The notes: generated by a model from the sequence alone, not told the origin. A stretch of 64,000 bases of DNA from Nocardiopsis sp. YSL2 (GCF_030555055.1 NZ_JAMOAO010000001.1:1736001-1800000); one strand, 5' to 3'; positions 17,866 through 27,827 are shown, numbered from the stretch's first letter. Made by a program: numbers and translations.

Positions 17866-18789
17866 TCAGAACCCGAAGGCGCGGCGGGCGTTGCCCGCGA
17901 TCACCCCGGCGAGCTCGTCCTCGTCCATGCCCTTGGCCTCGGCCAGCGCGCGCAGCGTGTACGGCACGAGGTAGGGGGCATTGGGGCGGCCGCGGTAGGG
18001 CTTGGGCGTGAGGAACGGGGCGTCCGTCTCCACGAGCAGCAGCTCCGGAGGGGCGACCGCGGCGGCCTCGCGCAGCGGCTGCGCGCTGGCGAAGGTGACG
18101 TTGCCCGCGAAGCTCATGAAGTAGCCGTGCTCGGCGCAGACCTTGGCCATGTCGGCGTCCCCGGAAAAGCAGTGGAAGACCACCCGCTCCGGCGCGCCCT
18201 CGTCGGCCAGGACCCGGAACACGTCGTCGTGCGCCTCGCGGTCGTGGATCATCACGGCCTTGCCGTGGCGCTTGGCGATGTCGATGTGCCTGCGGAAGGA
18301 CTCCTCCTGCGCCCGCGCGCCCTCGGGCCCGGTGCGGAAGGTGTCCATGCCGGTCTCGCCGACCGCCACCACCTGCGGCAGCGCGGCGAGTTCGGCGATG
18401 CCCTCCAGCGCCTCGTCCAGGGCGGACGAACCGCCGGCGGCGCGCACCTTGCCCGCCCAGTCGGTGTCGTCGACCTCGACGCCCTCGGCTCCGTCGCCGT
18501 GCACGATCCGCGGCGCCTCGTTGGGGTGCAGGGCCACGGCGGCCCAGACGTCGCCCGGGTGGGCGGCTGCGGTCTCAGCGGCCCAGCGCGACGACGCCAG
18601 GTCCACGCCCACCTGGACGAGCGGGGTCACGCCGACGGCGCGGGCGGCCGCGATGATCTCCTCGACCTCGGGCGTCTGCATGTCCATGTGGGTGTGGCTG
18701 TCGGCCACCGGCACGCGCAGGGGCTCGGGGACCGGCGGGGGCGTCTGGTCGTTGCGCTCCCGGACCGCTCTCCCGCTGCGTTTACCCAC
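17866..18789 (-). CDS. tatD: TatD-family metal-dependent hydrolase
   Basis: A 307-residue TIM-barrel nuclease/hydrolase. Metal ligands are visible in DSHTHMD, GETGMD, MIHDREAHDD, FHCFSGD and VETDAPFLTP. The first 27 residues are basic and poorly conserved. GTG 18789 follows GGGAG. In many actinobacteria tatD lies near metG and rsmI, as loosely here (metG is the next gene upstream). The biological substrate, DNA or D-aminoacyl ends, is not settled for the family. Confidence 0.93.
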   Translation of the reverse strand: MGKRSGRAVRERNDQTPPPVPEPLRVPVADSHTHMDMQTPEVEEIIAAARAVGVTPLVQVGVDLASSRWAAETAAAHPGDVWAAVALHPNEAPRIVHGDGAEGVEVDDTDWAGKVRAAGGSSALDEALEGIAELAALPQVVAVGETGMDTFRTGPEGARAQEESFRRHIDIAKRHGKAVMIHDREAHDDVFRVLADEGAPERVVFHCFSGDADMAKVCAEHGYFMSFAGNVTFASAQPLREAAAVAPPELLLVETDAPFLTPKPYRGRPNAPYLVPYTLRALAEAKGMDEDELAGVIAGNARRAFGF

Positions 18790-19030
18790 GGATGGCTCCC
18801 GTCCTGTTCTGTCTGGTCACCCTGTCGATCCTATGGCGGCCGTCTCAGGCGGCCGACCGGCACGGCGCCCTCCGGCACCGCTCCCCCGAGCTTCCTCCGG
18901 GTATGGCGCCGCCGGGGCGGCCACCGGACCCGGAAGAGGCCGCGCGCCGCGCACGCGTGCGTCCAGGGCGCGGTCTGGAGGAGGCCCTGGAAGCGGTCCG
19001 CGGGAGCCGGTGACACCGCTGTGGGCCCCG
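18790..19030. other. non-coding stretch
   Basis: GC-rich sequence between tatD and the insertion-sequence remnant; I see no supported gene or strong structure. Confidence 0.4.
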
Positions 19031-19034
19031 GCTC

Positions 19035-19175
19035 GGTGAACTGCTCCCTGGAAGTTGGACTGGAAATCCAGTTCCATCGACCAGGGAGCAGTCCCATCAG
19101 AGGGAACAGCACGCTCACCCCATCCCAACGCGAGACCGCGATAGCGTGGTTCGAGCAGGGCATGGCCGGGGCCCA
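19035..19175 (+). pseudogene. IS3-type transposase remnant with element end
   Basis: The frame around 19097-19160 reads NSTLTPSQRETAIAWFEQGM, the N-terminal helix typical of IS3-family OrfA transposases (LTPEQREqAVaLFEqG). It lacks a start codon (ATC in the expected place) and similarity ends after about 25 residues. Immediately upstream lies a nested inverted repeat: CTGCTCCCTGG (19041-19051) pairs with CCAGGGAGCAG (19081-19091), enclosing ACTGGA-AA-TCCAGT (19059-19072). I read the whole as the left end of a decayed insertion sequence; no right end or the rest of the transposase is seen before metG. Confidence 0.55.
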
Positions 19176-19198
19176 CAGTCGGACCGGGAGGACGGGCC

Positions 19199-21016
19199 CT
19201 ACTCGGCGGGGCCCTCCAGGCGTGCCAGCTCCTCGTCCACCACGGACGGGTCGAGCTTGGCGAACAGCGGCTGCGGGCGGTCGAGCGGGGTGCCCGGAAC
19301 GATCGGCGTCGACTCCCAGCGAGCCTCGTTGTCGGCGTACTGACCGGTGATCACCGGGTAGTCGACCGGCTCGTCGGAGCCGCCGATGGTGTCGTGACCG
19401 CTCTCGATCCGGGGCATGCCGGTCCACGTCCCGGTACCGCCGAGCATCGCGTACACCTTGTTCGCGGACTCGGGCAGGTAGGGCGTGAGCAGCGTGTTGG
19501 CGTCACTGACCAGCTGCAGGGCCACGTGCAGGACCGTCGCCATGCGCTCGGGATCGGTCTTCTTCAGGGCCCAGGGCGCCTGGTCGGAGATGTACTTGTT
19601 GGCCTCGGCCACCGTGCGCATGGCCTCCTGGAGGCCGGCCTTGAACTGCGACCGCTCCAGACGCGCGCCGACCGTCTCGAAGGCCTCCCTGGAGGCGGCC
19701 AGCACCCTGCGGTCCTCCTCGTTCAGCTCCCCCGCGGCGGGGATCTCACCGAGGTTCTTCGCCGCCATGGAGATGGAGCGGTTGACCAGGTTGCCCCAGG
19801 CCGCCACCAGCTCGTCGTTGTTGCGGCGCACGAACTCCGCCCAGGTGAAGTCGGTGTCCTGGGTCTCGGGGCCGGCGGCCATGATGAAGTAGCGCAGTGC
19901 GTCGGCGGAGTAGCGCTCCAGGAAGTCGCGCACGTAGATGACGACGCGGCGCGAGGAGGAGAACTTGCGGCCCTCCATGGTGAGGAACTCGCTGGAGACC
20001 ACCTCGGTGGGCACGTTGAGGGCGCCCAGCGGGCCGGAGTCGCCGCCCCGGTCGCCCCCACCGCTCGCGCCCAACAGGATCGCGGGCCAGATCACCGAGT
20101 GGAAGACGATGTTGTCCTTGCCCATGAAGTAGTACGACCGGGCGTCCTCGTCCTGCCACCAGCGGCGCCAGGCCTCCGGCTCGCCGATGCGCTTGGCCCA
20201 CTCGATGGAGGACGACAGGTAGCCGATCACCGCGTCGAACCAGACGTACAGGCGCTTGTTGTCGTTGTCGCTCCAGCCCTCCAGGGGGATGGGCACGCCC
20301 CAGTTGAGGTCGCGGGTGACCGCGCGCGGCTGGAGGTCCTCCACCAGGTTCAGCGAGAACTTGAGGACGTTGGGGCGCCACTCCCCCTCCTTGCCCTTGA
20401 GCCACCCCGTGAGGACCTCGGCGAACGCCGGCAGGTCCAGCATGAAGTGCTCGGTGTCCACGAACTCCGGCGTCTCGCCGTTGATCCGCGACCGGGGCGA
20501 GATGAGGTCGATCGGGTCGAGCTGGTTGCCGCAGTTGTCGCACTGGTCACCGCGCGCGCCGTCGTAGCCGCAGATGGGGCAGATGCCCTCGATGTAGCGG
20601 TCGGGCAGCGTGCGGCCGTTGGACGGGGAGACCGCGCCCTGGGTGGTGCGGGTGAAGACGTAGCCGTTCTCGTACAGCGTGGTGAACAGCTGCTGGGCGA
20701 CCGAGTAATGGTTGCCGGTGGTGGTGCGGGTGAAGAGGTCGTAGGACAGGCCGAGGGCGACGAGGTCCTCGGCGATGATCCGGTTGTAGCGGTCGGCCAG
20801 CTCGCGGGGCGTCACGCCCTCCTGGTCGGCCAGCACCTGGACCGGGGTGCCGTGCTCGTCGGTGCCGCTGACCATCAGCACGTGGTTCCCCGACATTCGC
20901 TGGTAGCGCGAGAAGACGTCGGAGGGGACCCCGAAGCCGGAGACGTGGCCGATGTGGCGCGGGCCGTTGGCGTAGGGCCAGGCGACCGCGGTCAGGATGT
21001 GGCGATTCGACGACAT
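19199..21016 (-). CDS. metG: methionine-tRNA ligase
   Basis: A 605-residue class I synthetase charging tRNA-Met. [15 protein letters not shown] contains the HIGH motif; the KMSKS loop is the variant KFSSS in [10 protein letters not shown]. The zinc knuckle is [19 protein letters not shown] short Gly/Asp-rich insert ([13 protein letters not shown]) precedes the KFSSS loop. No C-terminal tRNA-binding domain is present, as in other actinobacterial forms. ATG 21016 is the only credible start. Confidence 0.96.
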   Translation of the reverse strand: MSSNRHILTAVAWPYANGPRHIGHVSGFGVPSDVFSRYQRMSGNHVLMVSGTDEHGTPVQVLADQEGVTPRELADRYNRIIAEDLVALGLSYDLFTRTTTGNHYSVAQQLFTTLYENGYVFTRTTQGAVSPSNGRTLPDRYIEGICPICGYDGARGDQCDNCGNQLDPIDLISPRSRINGETPEFVDTEHFMLDLPAFAEVLTGWLKGKEGEWRPNVLKFSLNLVEDLQPRAVTRDLNWGVPIPLEGWSDNDNKRLYVWFDAVIGYLSSSIEWAKRIGEPEAWRRWWQDEDARSYYFMGKDNIVFHSVIWPAILLGASGGGDRGGDSGPLGALNVPTEVVSSEFLTMEGRKFSSSRRVVIYVRDFLERYSADALRYFIMAAGPETQDTDFTWAEFVRRNNDELVAAWGNLVNRSISMAAKNLGEIPAAGELNEEDRRVLAASREAFETVGARLERSQFKAGLQEAMRTVAEANKYISDQAPWALKKTDPERMATVLHVALQLVSDANTLLTPYLPESANKVYAMLGGTGTWTGMPRIESGHDTIGGSDEPVDYPVITGQYADNEARWESTPIVPGTPLDRPQPLFAKLDPSVVDEELARLEGPAE

Positions 21017-21281
21017 GCCTCAAGACTAAAGGTGTCCGCCCCCGCTTTTACACGACCTCGCGCTCCCGCCCGTCACCCGCCACCTCCCCCGACGGACACC
21101 TACGGCGCGGCCCCCACGACCCGGGTGTGCGCGTTCATTCGGGGACGGGGAGTCGTCCACAGGGGTGGACGGGTGGATTCCCCCCGGGCGGCCAGTACCC
21201 GTATGCTCTGCGGAACGAGGCCGCGCGCCGCCGGGGCGCGCGCCGAAGTACCACGCTCACCCCGGTCCTTCATCTGAGGCG

Positions 21282-21743
21282 GTGGTCGCCACGGTTACCC
21301 GTGCCCTACCCCGTCCTGCCCACCACACCGCCGCGCTCGTCACGAGCGTGGTGCTGCTGGTCATTCTGTCGTTCCCGGTCACCTCCGTGTCGGGCGAGCC
21401 CGAGGCCGGCCCCGTGCCGGGCCCGGTGAGCGTCCCCCACGACGCGGGGCCCGCCAAGGGCGCCCCCGGTGGCGACACACCGAGGGAGCGCGCCGAGCAG
21501 AGCGCGGACCTGGTCGCCCAGGCCAAGGTGACGGTGGGTCCGCCCACCACCACGTGCGATCAGCGCGGCGTCCTGCGCGACCTGCCCGACGCCGTGCCGC
21601 CGTGCGTCCTGCTGCTGACCGCGTGGGACCAGCCCTGGTGGCCGCTTCCGCTGCCGCACCCCGACCCCGTTCCCGAACAGGACGACACCGGCGACCTGCC
21701 GCCCACGCGGGCGCCGCCTCCCACAGCGAACACCCTCATCTGA
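21282..21743 (+). CDS. hypothetical exported or membrane-anchored protein
   Basis: A 153-residue protein if started at GTG 21282. Residues about 16-36 (AALVTSVVLLVILSFPVTSV) form a signal peptide or membrane anchor; the rest is Pro/Glu-rich with two cysteines (TTCDQRG, PPCVLLL) that could pair outside the cell. The open frame continues upstream to 21165 with no better ribosome site, so the start is uncertain. It precedes secDF by 80 bp. No family recognised. Confidence 0.5.
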   Translation: MVATVTRALPRPAHHTAALVTSVVLLVILSFPVTSVSGEPEAGPVPGPVSVPHDAGPAKGAPGGDTPRERAEQSADLVAQAKVTVGPPTTTCDQRGVLRDLPDAVPPCVLLLTAWDQPWWPLPLPHPDPVPEQDDTGDLPPTRAPPPTANTLI

Positions 21744-21823
21744 CCTTTCCCCGGTCACTCCCCCGCACCCGGACCGCCCGGGCGCGCCGACCGGTACCCA
21801 CCATTCGCAGTGAGAGGTTCACC

Positions 21824-24475
21824 TTGCCCAGTCAAGCGGGAGCAGGGGGGCGCTGGACACGCGCTCTCATCTCCCTTCTCGTCATCCTCGTCGCGTTCGG
21901 CGCGGCGTGGATCATCCCGCCGCGCCTGGGGCTCGACCTCAGCGGCGGCACGCAGATCGTCCTGGAGACCCAGGACGGCGCCGACGGCACGGAGGCCAAC
22001 TCCGAGAACACCGACCAGGTCGTCGAGGTCCTACGCCAGCGCATCGACCGCCTCGGTGTCGCCGAGTCGACTCTGTCGCGCTCCGGTGAGAACCGGATCA
22101 TCGTCGAACTGCCCGGTGTCCAGGACCCGACGGAGGCCGCGCAGATCGTCGGCCGGACCGCGCAGCTGTCCTTCCACCCGGTCCTCGGCGTCACCGCCGG
22201 CGGCGGCCAGGGCGTCCAGGCGCCCGGCGACTCCGCGAACGCGCCCGCCGACGAGGCCCGCGCCCCCTCGGACACCGAGGGCGGTGAGGAGGCACCCGCC
22301 GACGAGGCCGCGGAGGGCTCCGAGGAAGCCCCGCAGATGACCGAGGAGGAGATGCAGGAACTCCTCGGCGGCATGGGCAGCGGCGGCACCGGCACGGGGC
22401 AGACCGGCCAGGAGGCCGAGGACCCCAGCCAGGTCGCGATGACCCTGCCGGACGAGCAGGGCAACTACCTGCAGCTCGGTGAGACCGCCGTCCCCGGGGA
22501 CAGCGTCGCCAGCGCGGAGGCGGGTCTGGACCCGGTCAACCGCGCCGAGTGGGTCGTCAACGTCAGCTTCCGCGGTGAGGGCCGCGACCAGTGGGCCGAG
22601 CTCACCGGTCAGGCCGCCTGCTTCCAGGAGGGCGACCCGCGCCGACGCGTGGCGATCGTGCTGGACAACCAGGTCATCTCCTCGCCCAGCGTCAACGACG
22701 CGGCCTGTGAGGTCGGCCAGCGCGAGGGCAGCACCACCATCAGTGGAAGCTTCACCTCCGAGTCGGCCAACGAGCTGGCCGTGCTGATCGAGGGCGGCTC
22801 GCTGCCGCTGCCGGTCACCGAGGTCCAGCGCCAGACGGTCGGCCCGACCCTCGGTGCCGCCGCCATCCAGGCCAGCGCCATCGCCGCCCTGCTGGGCATC
22901 GCGTTCACCGCGCTGTACATCACGCTGGTGTACCGCCTGGTCGGCTTCCTGGCGTCGGTCGCCCTGGGCGTCTACGCGCTCATCGCCTACGGCGTGCTGG
23001 TGGCCTTGGGGGCCACCCTGACCCTGCCGGGCCTGGCGGGCTTCGTGCTGGCGATCGGTATGGCCATCGACGCCAACGTGCTCATCTTCGAACGGGCGCG
23101 CGAGGAGTACCAGCGGCAGCAGCAGACCTACGAGGCGAACAAGTCGGCCGGCATGCAGGACGCCACCGACGCTGAGGTCAAGCGGGCCGAGTCCGGTATC
23201 GCGACCCGCCGTCGCCGCAGGGCCATCCCGGCGAGCCTGGAGAAGGCCTTCGTCGAGGGTTCGCACAAGGCGTGGAGCGCGGTGATCGACACCAACATCA
23301 CCACGCTCATCGCCGCCGCGCTGCTGTTCTTCTTCGCCTCCGGCACGGTCCAGGGCTTCGGCGTCACGCTCAGTATCGGCACCCTGGTGTCGATGTTCTC
23401 CGCGCTCGTGGTGGCCCGCGTGCTCGTGGAGTGGGCGGTGCGCCGCGCCGTCATCCGCAAGCACCCGGCGGTCAGCGGTCTCAGCCGGATCGGTGCCGTG
23501 CGCGCGTGGCTGGTCCGGAAGAACCCGGACCTGATGAAGTACCGCAAGCACGCCCTGCTCGCCGCGGCGGCGGTCGTCCTGGTGTCCGTGGCCGCCCCGC
23601 TGGTGCAGTCGCCCAACCTGGGTGTGGAGTTCACCGGCGGACGCGTCCTGGAGTACGAGATCACCGGCGACGAGGACCTGTCGGTGGACGAGGCGCGCGA
23701 GATCGTCGCCGGGCTGGACTTCTCCGGCTCGGACACCGCGGTCGTGCAGGAGTCGGGTGACGGCGACATCTCCGTCCGCACGGGCAACATCACCGATCCC
23801 GAGGCGGCGACCGTCACCGAGGCGCTGGACTCGGCGACCGGTGGCGTGGAGATGATCAGCGACGAGCTGATCGGCCCGAGCATGGGCGACGAGCTGCGCA
23901 ACCGCGCGTTCATCGCGCTCGCCGCCGCGCTCGCCCTGCAGCTGGCCTACCTGGCCTGGCGGTTCCGCTGGTCCTTCGGTGTGGCCACGATGCTGTCGCT
24001 GGCGTTCAACCTGGTCCTGGTGATCGGGCTGTTCATCTGGCTGGGCAAGCCGATCGACGGCGTGTTCCTCGCCGCCCTGCTGAGCGTCATCGGCTTCACC
24101 GTCAACGACACGGTGGTGGTGCTCGACCGGGTGCGCGACGAGTGGGCCAAGGACGACAAGTCCTCGTTCACCGAGATCGCCAACCGCGCGGTGCTCAACA
24201 CCCTGCCGCGTACGATCAACACCAGCGTCGGCGCGCTGATCATCCTGGGCTTCCTCACCTTCTTCGGTGGGACCTCGCTCCAGGACTTCTCCATCGCCAT
24301 GCTGGTCGGCCTGAGCACGGGTGTGGTCTCGACGGTGTTCGTCGCGGTTCCGCTGGCCATCTGGCTGCAGAAGTGGGACCGGACGGCGCCTCCGCACGTG
24401 ATCAGGGAGCGCAAGAACCAGGCGCGGGTGGCCGCCAAGGCCAGCCGCAACGAAGGCGACGGCGCGGTCGTCTGA
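21824..24475 (+). CDS. secDF: fused protein translocase subunit SecDF
   Basis: An 883-residue fusion of SecD and SecF, which use the proton-motive force to pull proteins through SecYEG. TTG is chosen because GAGAGG stands six bases before it. SecD motifs: LGLDLSGGTQIVLE, the helix-4 region IGMAIDANVLIFERAREE. SecF motifs: LGVEFTGGRVLEYEI and SVIGFTVNDTVVVLDRVRDE. About 70 residues near position 125-195 form an acidic, Ala/Glu/Gly-rich low-complexity insert in the first periplasmic domain. About twelve membrane segments in total. It ends at a strong terminator. Confidence 0.95.
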   Translation: MPSQAGAGGRWTRALISLLVILVAFGAAWIIPPRLGLDLSGGTQIVLETQDGADGTEANSENTDQVVEVLRQRIDRLGVAESTLSRSGENRIIVELPGVQDPTEAAQIVGRTAQLSFHPVLGVTAGGGQGVQAPGDSANAPADEARAPSDTEGGEEAPADEAAEGSEEAPQMTEEEMQELLGGMGSGGTGTGQTGQEAEDPSQVAMTLPDEQGNYLQLGETAVPGDSVASAEAGLDPVNRAEWVVNVSFRGEGRDQWAELTGQAACFQEGDPRRRVAIVLDNQVISSPSVNDAACEVGQREGSTTISGSFTSESANELAVLIEGGSLPLPVTEVQRQTVGPTLGAAAIQASAIAALLGIAFTALYITLVYRLVGFLASVALGVYALIAYGVLVALGATLTLPGLAGFVLAIGMAIDANVLIFERAREEYQRQQQTYEANKSAGMQDATDAEVKRAESGIATRRRRRAIPASLEKAFVEGSHKAWSAVIDTNITTLIAAALLFFFASGTVQGFGVTLSIGTLVSMFSALVVARVLVEWAVRRAVIRKHPAVSGLSRIGAVRAWLVRKNPDLMKYRKHALLAAAAVVLVSVAAPLVQSPNLGVEFTGGRVLEYEITGDEDLSVDEAREIVAGLDFSGSDTAVVQESGDGDISVRTGNITDPEAATVTEALDSATGGVEMISDELIGPSMGDELRNRAFIALAAALALQLAYLAWRFRWSFGVATMLSLAFNLVLVIGLFIWLGKPIDGVFLAALLSVIGFTVNDTVVVLDRVRDEWAKDDKSSFTEIANRAVLNTLPRTINTSVGALIILGFLTFFGGTSLQDFSIAMLVGLSTGVVSTVFVAVPLAIWLQKWDRTAPPHVIRERKNQARVAAKASRNEGDGAVV

Positions 24476-24493
24476 CCGGACCGACCCTCACAC

Positions 24494-24534
24494 GGGGCCG
24501 CCCGGAACGGTTGTACGCCGTTCCGGGCGGCCCC
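24494..24534. terminator. strong terminator after secDF
   Basis: A perfect 17-bp stem (GGGGCCGCCCGGAACGG and its complement) with loop TTGTACG, then GTTCGTC. It can also serve the convergent rsmI transcript. Confidence 0.9.
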
Positions 24535-24640
24535 GTTCGTCGTCGCCGCTTCTCCGCGGCACGGTCACCGTCCCGGAGGGGTGGGCCCGGCGCGCCGCCC
24601 CCGGTGCCCGGGCCGGTGGTCGAGCGCCGACCGTCCCCGG

Positions 24641-25516
24641 TCAGTCGACCTCGGTGACACCGTGCACGAGGTCGTAGACGCGGCGCTTGGGCACGCCCGA
24701 CTCCTTGGCCACGCGGCCGATGGCCTCCTTGCGGCGTACGCCCTCGTCCTCCAGCGCGGCGACCGCGGCGACCAGGTCCGCCGACCCGACCAGGTCCGGG
24801 CGGCTGCGCGCGCCCTCCACGACCACGGAGATCTCCCCGCGCACGCCCTCGGCGGCCCAGGCGGCGAGCTCGCCCAGCCCGCCCCGGCGCACCTGTTCGT
24901 AGGTCTTGGTCAGTTCCCGGCACACCGCCGCCCGCCGGTCCGCGCCGAAGGCCCCGGCCATCGCCTCCAGGGTGGCGGCGATCCGGTGCGGGCTCTCGAA
25001 GAACACCATCGTGCGACGCTCCGCGGCCAGCTCTTCCAGATAGCCCGCCAGCCCCTTGCGGGGCGGGAAGCCCTCGAAGCAGAAGCGGTCCGTGGGCAGG
25101 CCGGAGACGACCAGCGCGGTGGTCACCGCGGACGGGCCCGGAATGGAGGTGACCGGGATGTCCTCCTCGGCACAGGCGGCGGTCAGCCGGTAGCCGGGGT
25201 CGGAGACGCCGGGCATGCCCGCGTCGGTCACGACCAGGACGTCCGTGCCGCCGCGCAGGTCGGCCATGAGGTCGTCCGTGCGCCGGGACTCGTTGGCGTC
25301 GTAGTAGGAGACGACCCTGGCCCCCTCCTCGCCGCCCAGACGCACTCCCGCGCGGGAGGCGAACTGGCGTAGCCTGCGGGTGTCCTCCGCGGCGATGACG
25401 CGGGCGGCTTCCAGTGCACGCAGCAGCCTGGGCGGCGCGTCGCCCGAGTTACCGATGGGCAGCCCGGCGAGCGTCAACGTCCCGGACCCCTCCCCATGGC
25501 CTACACCCTCAACCAC
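24641..25516 (-). CDS. rsmI: 16S rRNA (cytidine-1402-2'-O)-methyltransferase
   Basis: A 291-residue tetrapyrrole-methylase-fold enzyme that methylates the ribose of C1402 in 16S rRNA. Family motifs: LAGLPIGNSGDAPPRLLRAL, IAAEDTRRLRQF, VTDAGMPGVSDPGYRL, SIPGPSAVTTALVVSGLPT and FFESPHRI. GTG 25516 is used, with GGGGA upstream; a TTG twelve codons in is an alternative. It is divergent from the mannosyltransferase gene, a conserved actinobacterial arrangement. Confidence 0.94.
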   Translation of the reverse strand: MVEGVGHGEGSGTLTLAGLPIGNSGDAPPRLLRALEAARVIAAEDTRRLRQFASRAGVRLGGEEGARVVSYYDANESRRTDDLMADLRGGTDVLVVTDAGMPGVSDPGYRLTAACAEEDIPVTSIPGPSAVTTALVVSGLPTDRFCFEGFPPRKGLAGYLEELAAERRTMVFFESPHRIAATLEAMAGAFGADRRAAVCRELTKTYEQVRRGGLGELAAWAAEGVRGEISVVVEGARSRPDLVGSADLVAAVAALEDEGVRRKEAIGRVAKESGVPKRRVYDLVHGVTEVD

Positions 25517-25626
25517 TGTGATCCCCGTCCTGTCGCGCTACGGTTGGCTCATTACGCCACCCGAAACCTGGTTTCGCGGTCAGTCCGCAATGGACAACCA
25601 TCTCCGACCCCAACCTACGAGCCGAG

Positions 25627-27264
25627 ATGACCACCACCGCACACTCCTCCGAGGTCGACCCCCCGACCCCACCCGCACCGGCCCGCGCGGCCGCCCTTCG
25701 CGCACGGCTGTCCCACTCCACCACCATGACGTGGTGGGTGGGCTGGCTGGGAGCCGTCCTGGTCACCGCCTTCGCCGGAGCGCTGCGGTTCTACCGCCTC
25801 GGTGAACCCGACCGGATCTACTTCGACGAGACGTACTACGCCAAGGACGCCTACGGACTCCAGGAGTACGGCTACGAGCACGACTCCCTGGAGAACGCCG
25901 ACCAGATGCTCGGCCGGGGACCCGTCGACATCTTCGACGGCGGTGGCGACTTCATCGTCCACCCTCCGGTCGGCAAGTGGATGATCGCCCTCGGCGACTG
26001 GCTGTGGGCACTCCTGCCGTTCGGTGAGTCCATGACCCCGGAGGGATGGCGGTTCGCCTCCGCGCTGGCGGGCGTGGCGACCGTGTTCATCCTGGTGCGG
26101 CTGGCGACCCGGATGACCCGGTCCGTTCTGCTGGGCTGTACCGCGGGACTGGTCCTGGCTCTGGACGGCCTGCACTTCACACTGAGCCGGATCGCGATGG
26201 TGGACGTCTTCCTCGCTCTGTGGGTGGTGGCGGGTTTCGCGTGCCTGGTGATCGACCGCGACGCCACCCGGGACCGGCTGGCGCGGCTGAGTGAGGCGGG
26301 GGTCGACGTCACGACCCGGTGGTGGCTGGGCATGCGCTGGTGGCGCCTGGCGGCCGGACTGTGCTTCGGGCTCGCGGTCGGAACCAAGTGGTCGGCCCTG
26401 TTCTTCGTGGCGGCGTTCGGCCTCCTCACGGTGGCGTGGGACTACGGCGCGCGGCGCAGCGCGGGGCAGCGGAGGCCGATGGGGCGGTGGCTGCTGGTCG
26501 ACGCGGTCCCGGCGTTCCTGCAGACGGTGGTGTTGGCCGGGATCGTCTACGTGGTGTCGTGGACCGGTTGGCTGGTCACGCGGGGCGGCTACAACCGCGG
26601 CTTCGCCGACGGCATGGCGCCGGACTGGCTGCCGGACACGGTGGCGGGACCGCTGGAGGCGTTCATCAGCCTGGCGGACTACCACGCCCGGATGATGTCC
26701 TTCCACAACGGACTGACCAGTGACCACGCCTACATCTCGGCGCCGTGGGAGTGGCTGGTCATGCGCACCCCGGTGATGTTCGCCTACGAGGGCGAGGCCG
26801 TGGGATGCCCCTCGGGCGGCTGCGTGGCCTCGGTGGTCTCCATCGGCACCCCGATCGTGTGGTGGATCAGCCTCCTGGCGATCTGCGTGATGCTCGGCTG
26901 GTGGGCGACGTTCCGCGACTGGCGGGCCGGCGCCGTGCTGCTCGCGGTGGCGGCGGGATGGCTGCCCTGGTTCGCCTTCCCGGACCGCCCGATGTTCCTC
27001 TTCTACGCGCTGCCCGTGCTGCCGTTCCTGGTCCTGGCCATCGTGCTGATGCTCGGGCTGGTGATGGACGCCGGGGAGAACAACCCCCGCTTCGGTCCGT
27101 ACCTGCGCGCGACGGGCGGGGTCGTCTTCGGCGTGTTGTTGCTCCTGATCATCGCCCATTTCGCGTATCTGTACCCGGCGCTGGCCGCCTATCCGATCGA
27201 CGAGCCCTCCTGGCGGCAGCGGCTCTGGTTCGACGTGTGGATCTACGGCAACGGCTCTTCCTGA
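25627..27264 (+). CDS. pmt: dolichyl-phosphate-mannose-protein mannosyltransferase (Pmt)
   Basis: A 545-residue GT39 O-mannosyltransferase that moves mannose from polyprenyl phosphate to Ser/Thr of exported proteins. The catalytic acidic pair is in IYFDETYYAKDAY (near residue 65), and HPPVGKWMIALGDWLW follows in the first extracytoplasmic loop. About ten membrane helices with a large loop around residues 300-390. ATG 25627 starts the protein; the first 35 residues are Pro/Ala-rich and cytoplasmic. It depends on Sec-exported substrates, so its nearness to secDF is functionally sensible. Confidence 0.94.
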   Translation: MTTTAHSSEVDPPTPPAPARAAALRARLSHSTTMTWWVGWLGAVLVTAFAGALRFYRLGEPDRIYFDETYYAKDAYGLQEYGYEHDSLENADQMLGRGPVDIFDGGGDFIVHPPVGKWMIALGDWLWALLPFGESMTPEGWRFASALAGVATVFILVRLATRMTRSVLLGCTAGLVLALDGLHFTLSRIAMVDVFLALWVVAGFACLVIDRDATRDRLARLSEAGVDVTTRWWLGMRWWRLAAGLCFGLAVGTKWSALFFVAAFGLLTVAWDYGARRSAGQRRPMGRWLLVDAVPAFLQTVVLAGIVYVVSWTGWLVTRGGYNRGFADGMAPDWLPDTVAGPLEAFISLADYHARMMSFHNGLTSDHAYISAPWEWLVMRTPVMFAYEGEAVGCPSGGCVASVVSIGTPIVWWISLLAICVMLGWWATFRDWRAGAVLLAVAAGWLPWFAFPDRPMFLFYALPVLPFLVLAIVLMLGLVMDAGENNPRFGPYLRATGGVVFGVLLLLIIAHFAYLYPALAAYPIDEPSWRQRLWFDVWIYGNGSS

Positions 27265-27292
27265 GCACCCTTCGCCGTGCTCTTTCCCGGCC

Positions 27293-27326
27293 AGCCCCGG
27301 ACGATCTCCATTAGTCGTCCGGGGCT
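27293..27326 (+). terminator. terminator of pmt
   Basis: AGCCCCGGACGA pairs with TCGTCCGGGGCT across a ten-base loop, 29 bp after the stop codon. Confidence 0.8.
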
Positions 27327-27575
27327 CGGAAATCAACACTTTCGAGTAGCCGAAACAGGACACATGGGAACTGTGGATTCCTTCGGAAAGGGCTCGGCAG
27401 GGCATGGTGCTCCCTGGTACTGTCTGCAACTGGTTGCTGTTGTTGTTTCCATGGATGCCCGAGGCGCCTCGCGGAACTGCACGTGGGCGCTTGTCGGGTC
27501 GGTCCCGTCAGTGCGGCGCCCGGCGACCCGGGGCCAGCAGGGTGCGGCCCCGCAGTAGTCCCCAAGGGAGAGCAC
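27327..27575 (+). other. upstream region of cold-shock gene
   Basis: No gene is supported in the stretch between pmt and the cold-shock gene. A TACTGT hexamer at 27418-27423 may be the -10 box, which would give a 5' leader of about 150 bases, in keeping with the long leaders of cold-shock genes. Confidence 0.35.
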
Positions 27576-27779
27576 ATGGCTCAGGGCACCGTGAAGTGGT
27601 TCAACTCTGAGAAGGGTTTCGGGTTCATCGCCGTCGAGGGTGGTCAGCCCGACGTGTTCGTCCACTATTCGGCGATCGCGGGAACCGGCTTCCGGAACCT
27701 GGAAGAGGACCAGAAGGTCGAGTTCGACATCATCCAGGGCCCGAAGGGCCCGCAGGCGGCCGACGTTCGGGCGGTCTGA
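27576..27779 (+). CDS. cold-shock domain protein
   Basis: A 67-residue single OB-fold nucleic-acid chaperone. [20 protein letters not shown] carries the RNP-1 motif KGFGFI, and DVFVHYSAI carries RNP-2 (VFVHY). AAGGGAG lies seven bases before the ATG. It binds single-stranded RNA or DNA and melts structure, helping translation at low temperature or in growth. Its own terminator follows. Confidence 0.97.
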   Translation: MAQGTVKWFNSEKGFGFIAVEGGQPDVFVHYSAIAGTGFRNLEEDQKVEFDIIQGPKGPQAADVRAV

Positions 27780-27796
27780 CCTCACCAGGCGTTTCC

Positions 27797-27827
27797 CCAG
27801 CCCCCCGCCCACCGCGCGGGGGGCTGG
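27797..27827 (+). terminator. terminator of cold-shock gene
   Basis: CCAGCCCCCCGC pairs perfectly with GCGGGGGGCTGG around a seven-base loop, 17 bp after the stop. Confidence 0.85.

Noticed and set aside
19140..19175. Possible tRNA fragment (GGTTCGAGCAGG)
   Set aside because: No acceptor or anticodon arm can be drawn; the same bases encode transposase residues.
27416..27432. An operator-like GTACTGTCTGCAACT before the cold-shock gene
   Set aside because: Only about 10 of 16 positions match the oxalate/formate operator, symmetry is absent, and the gene is unrelated.
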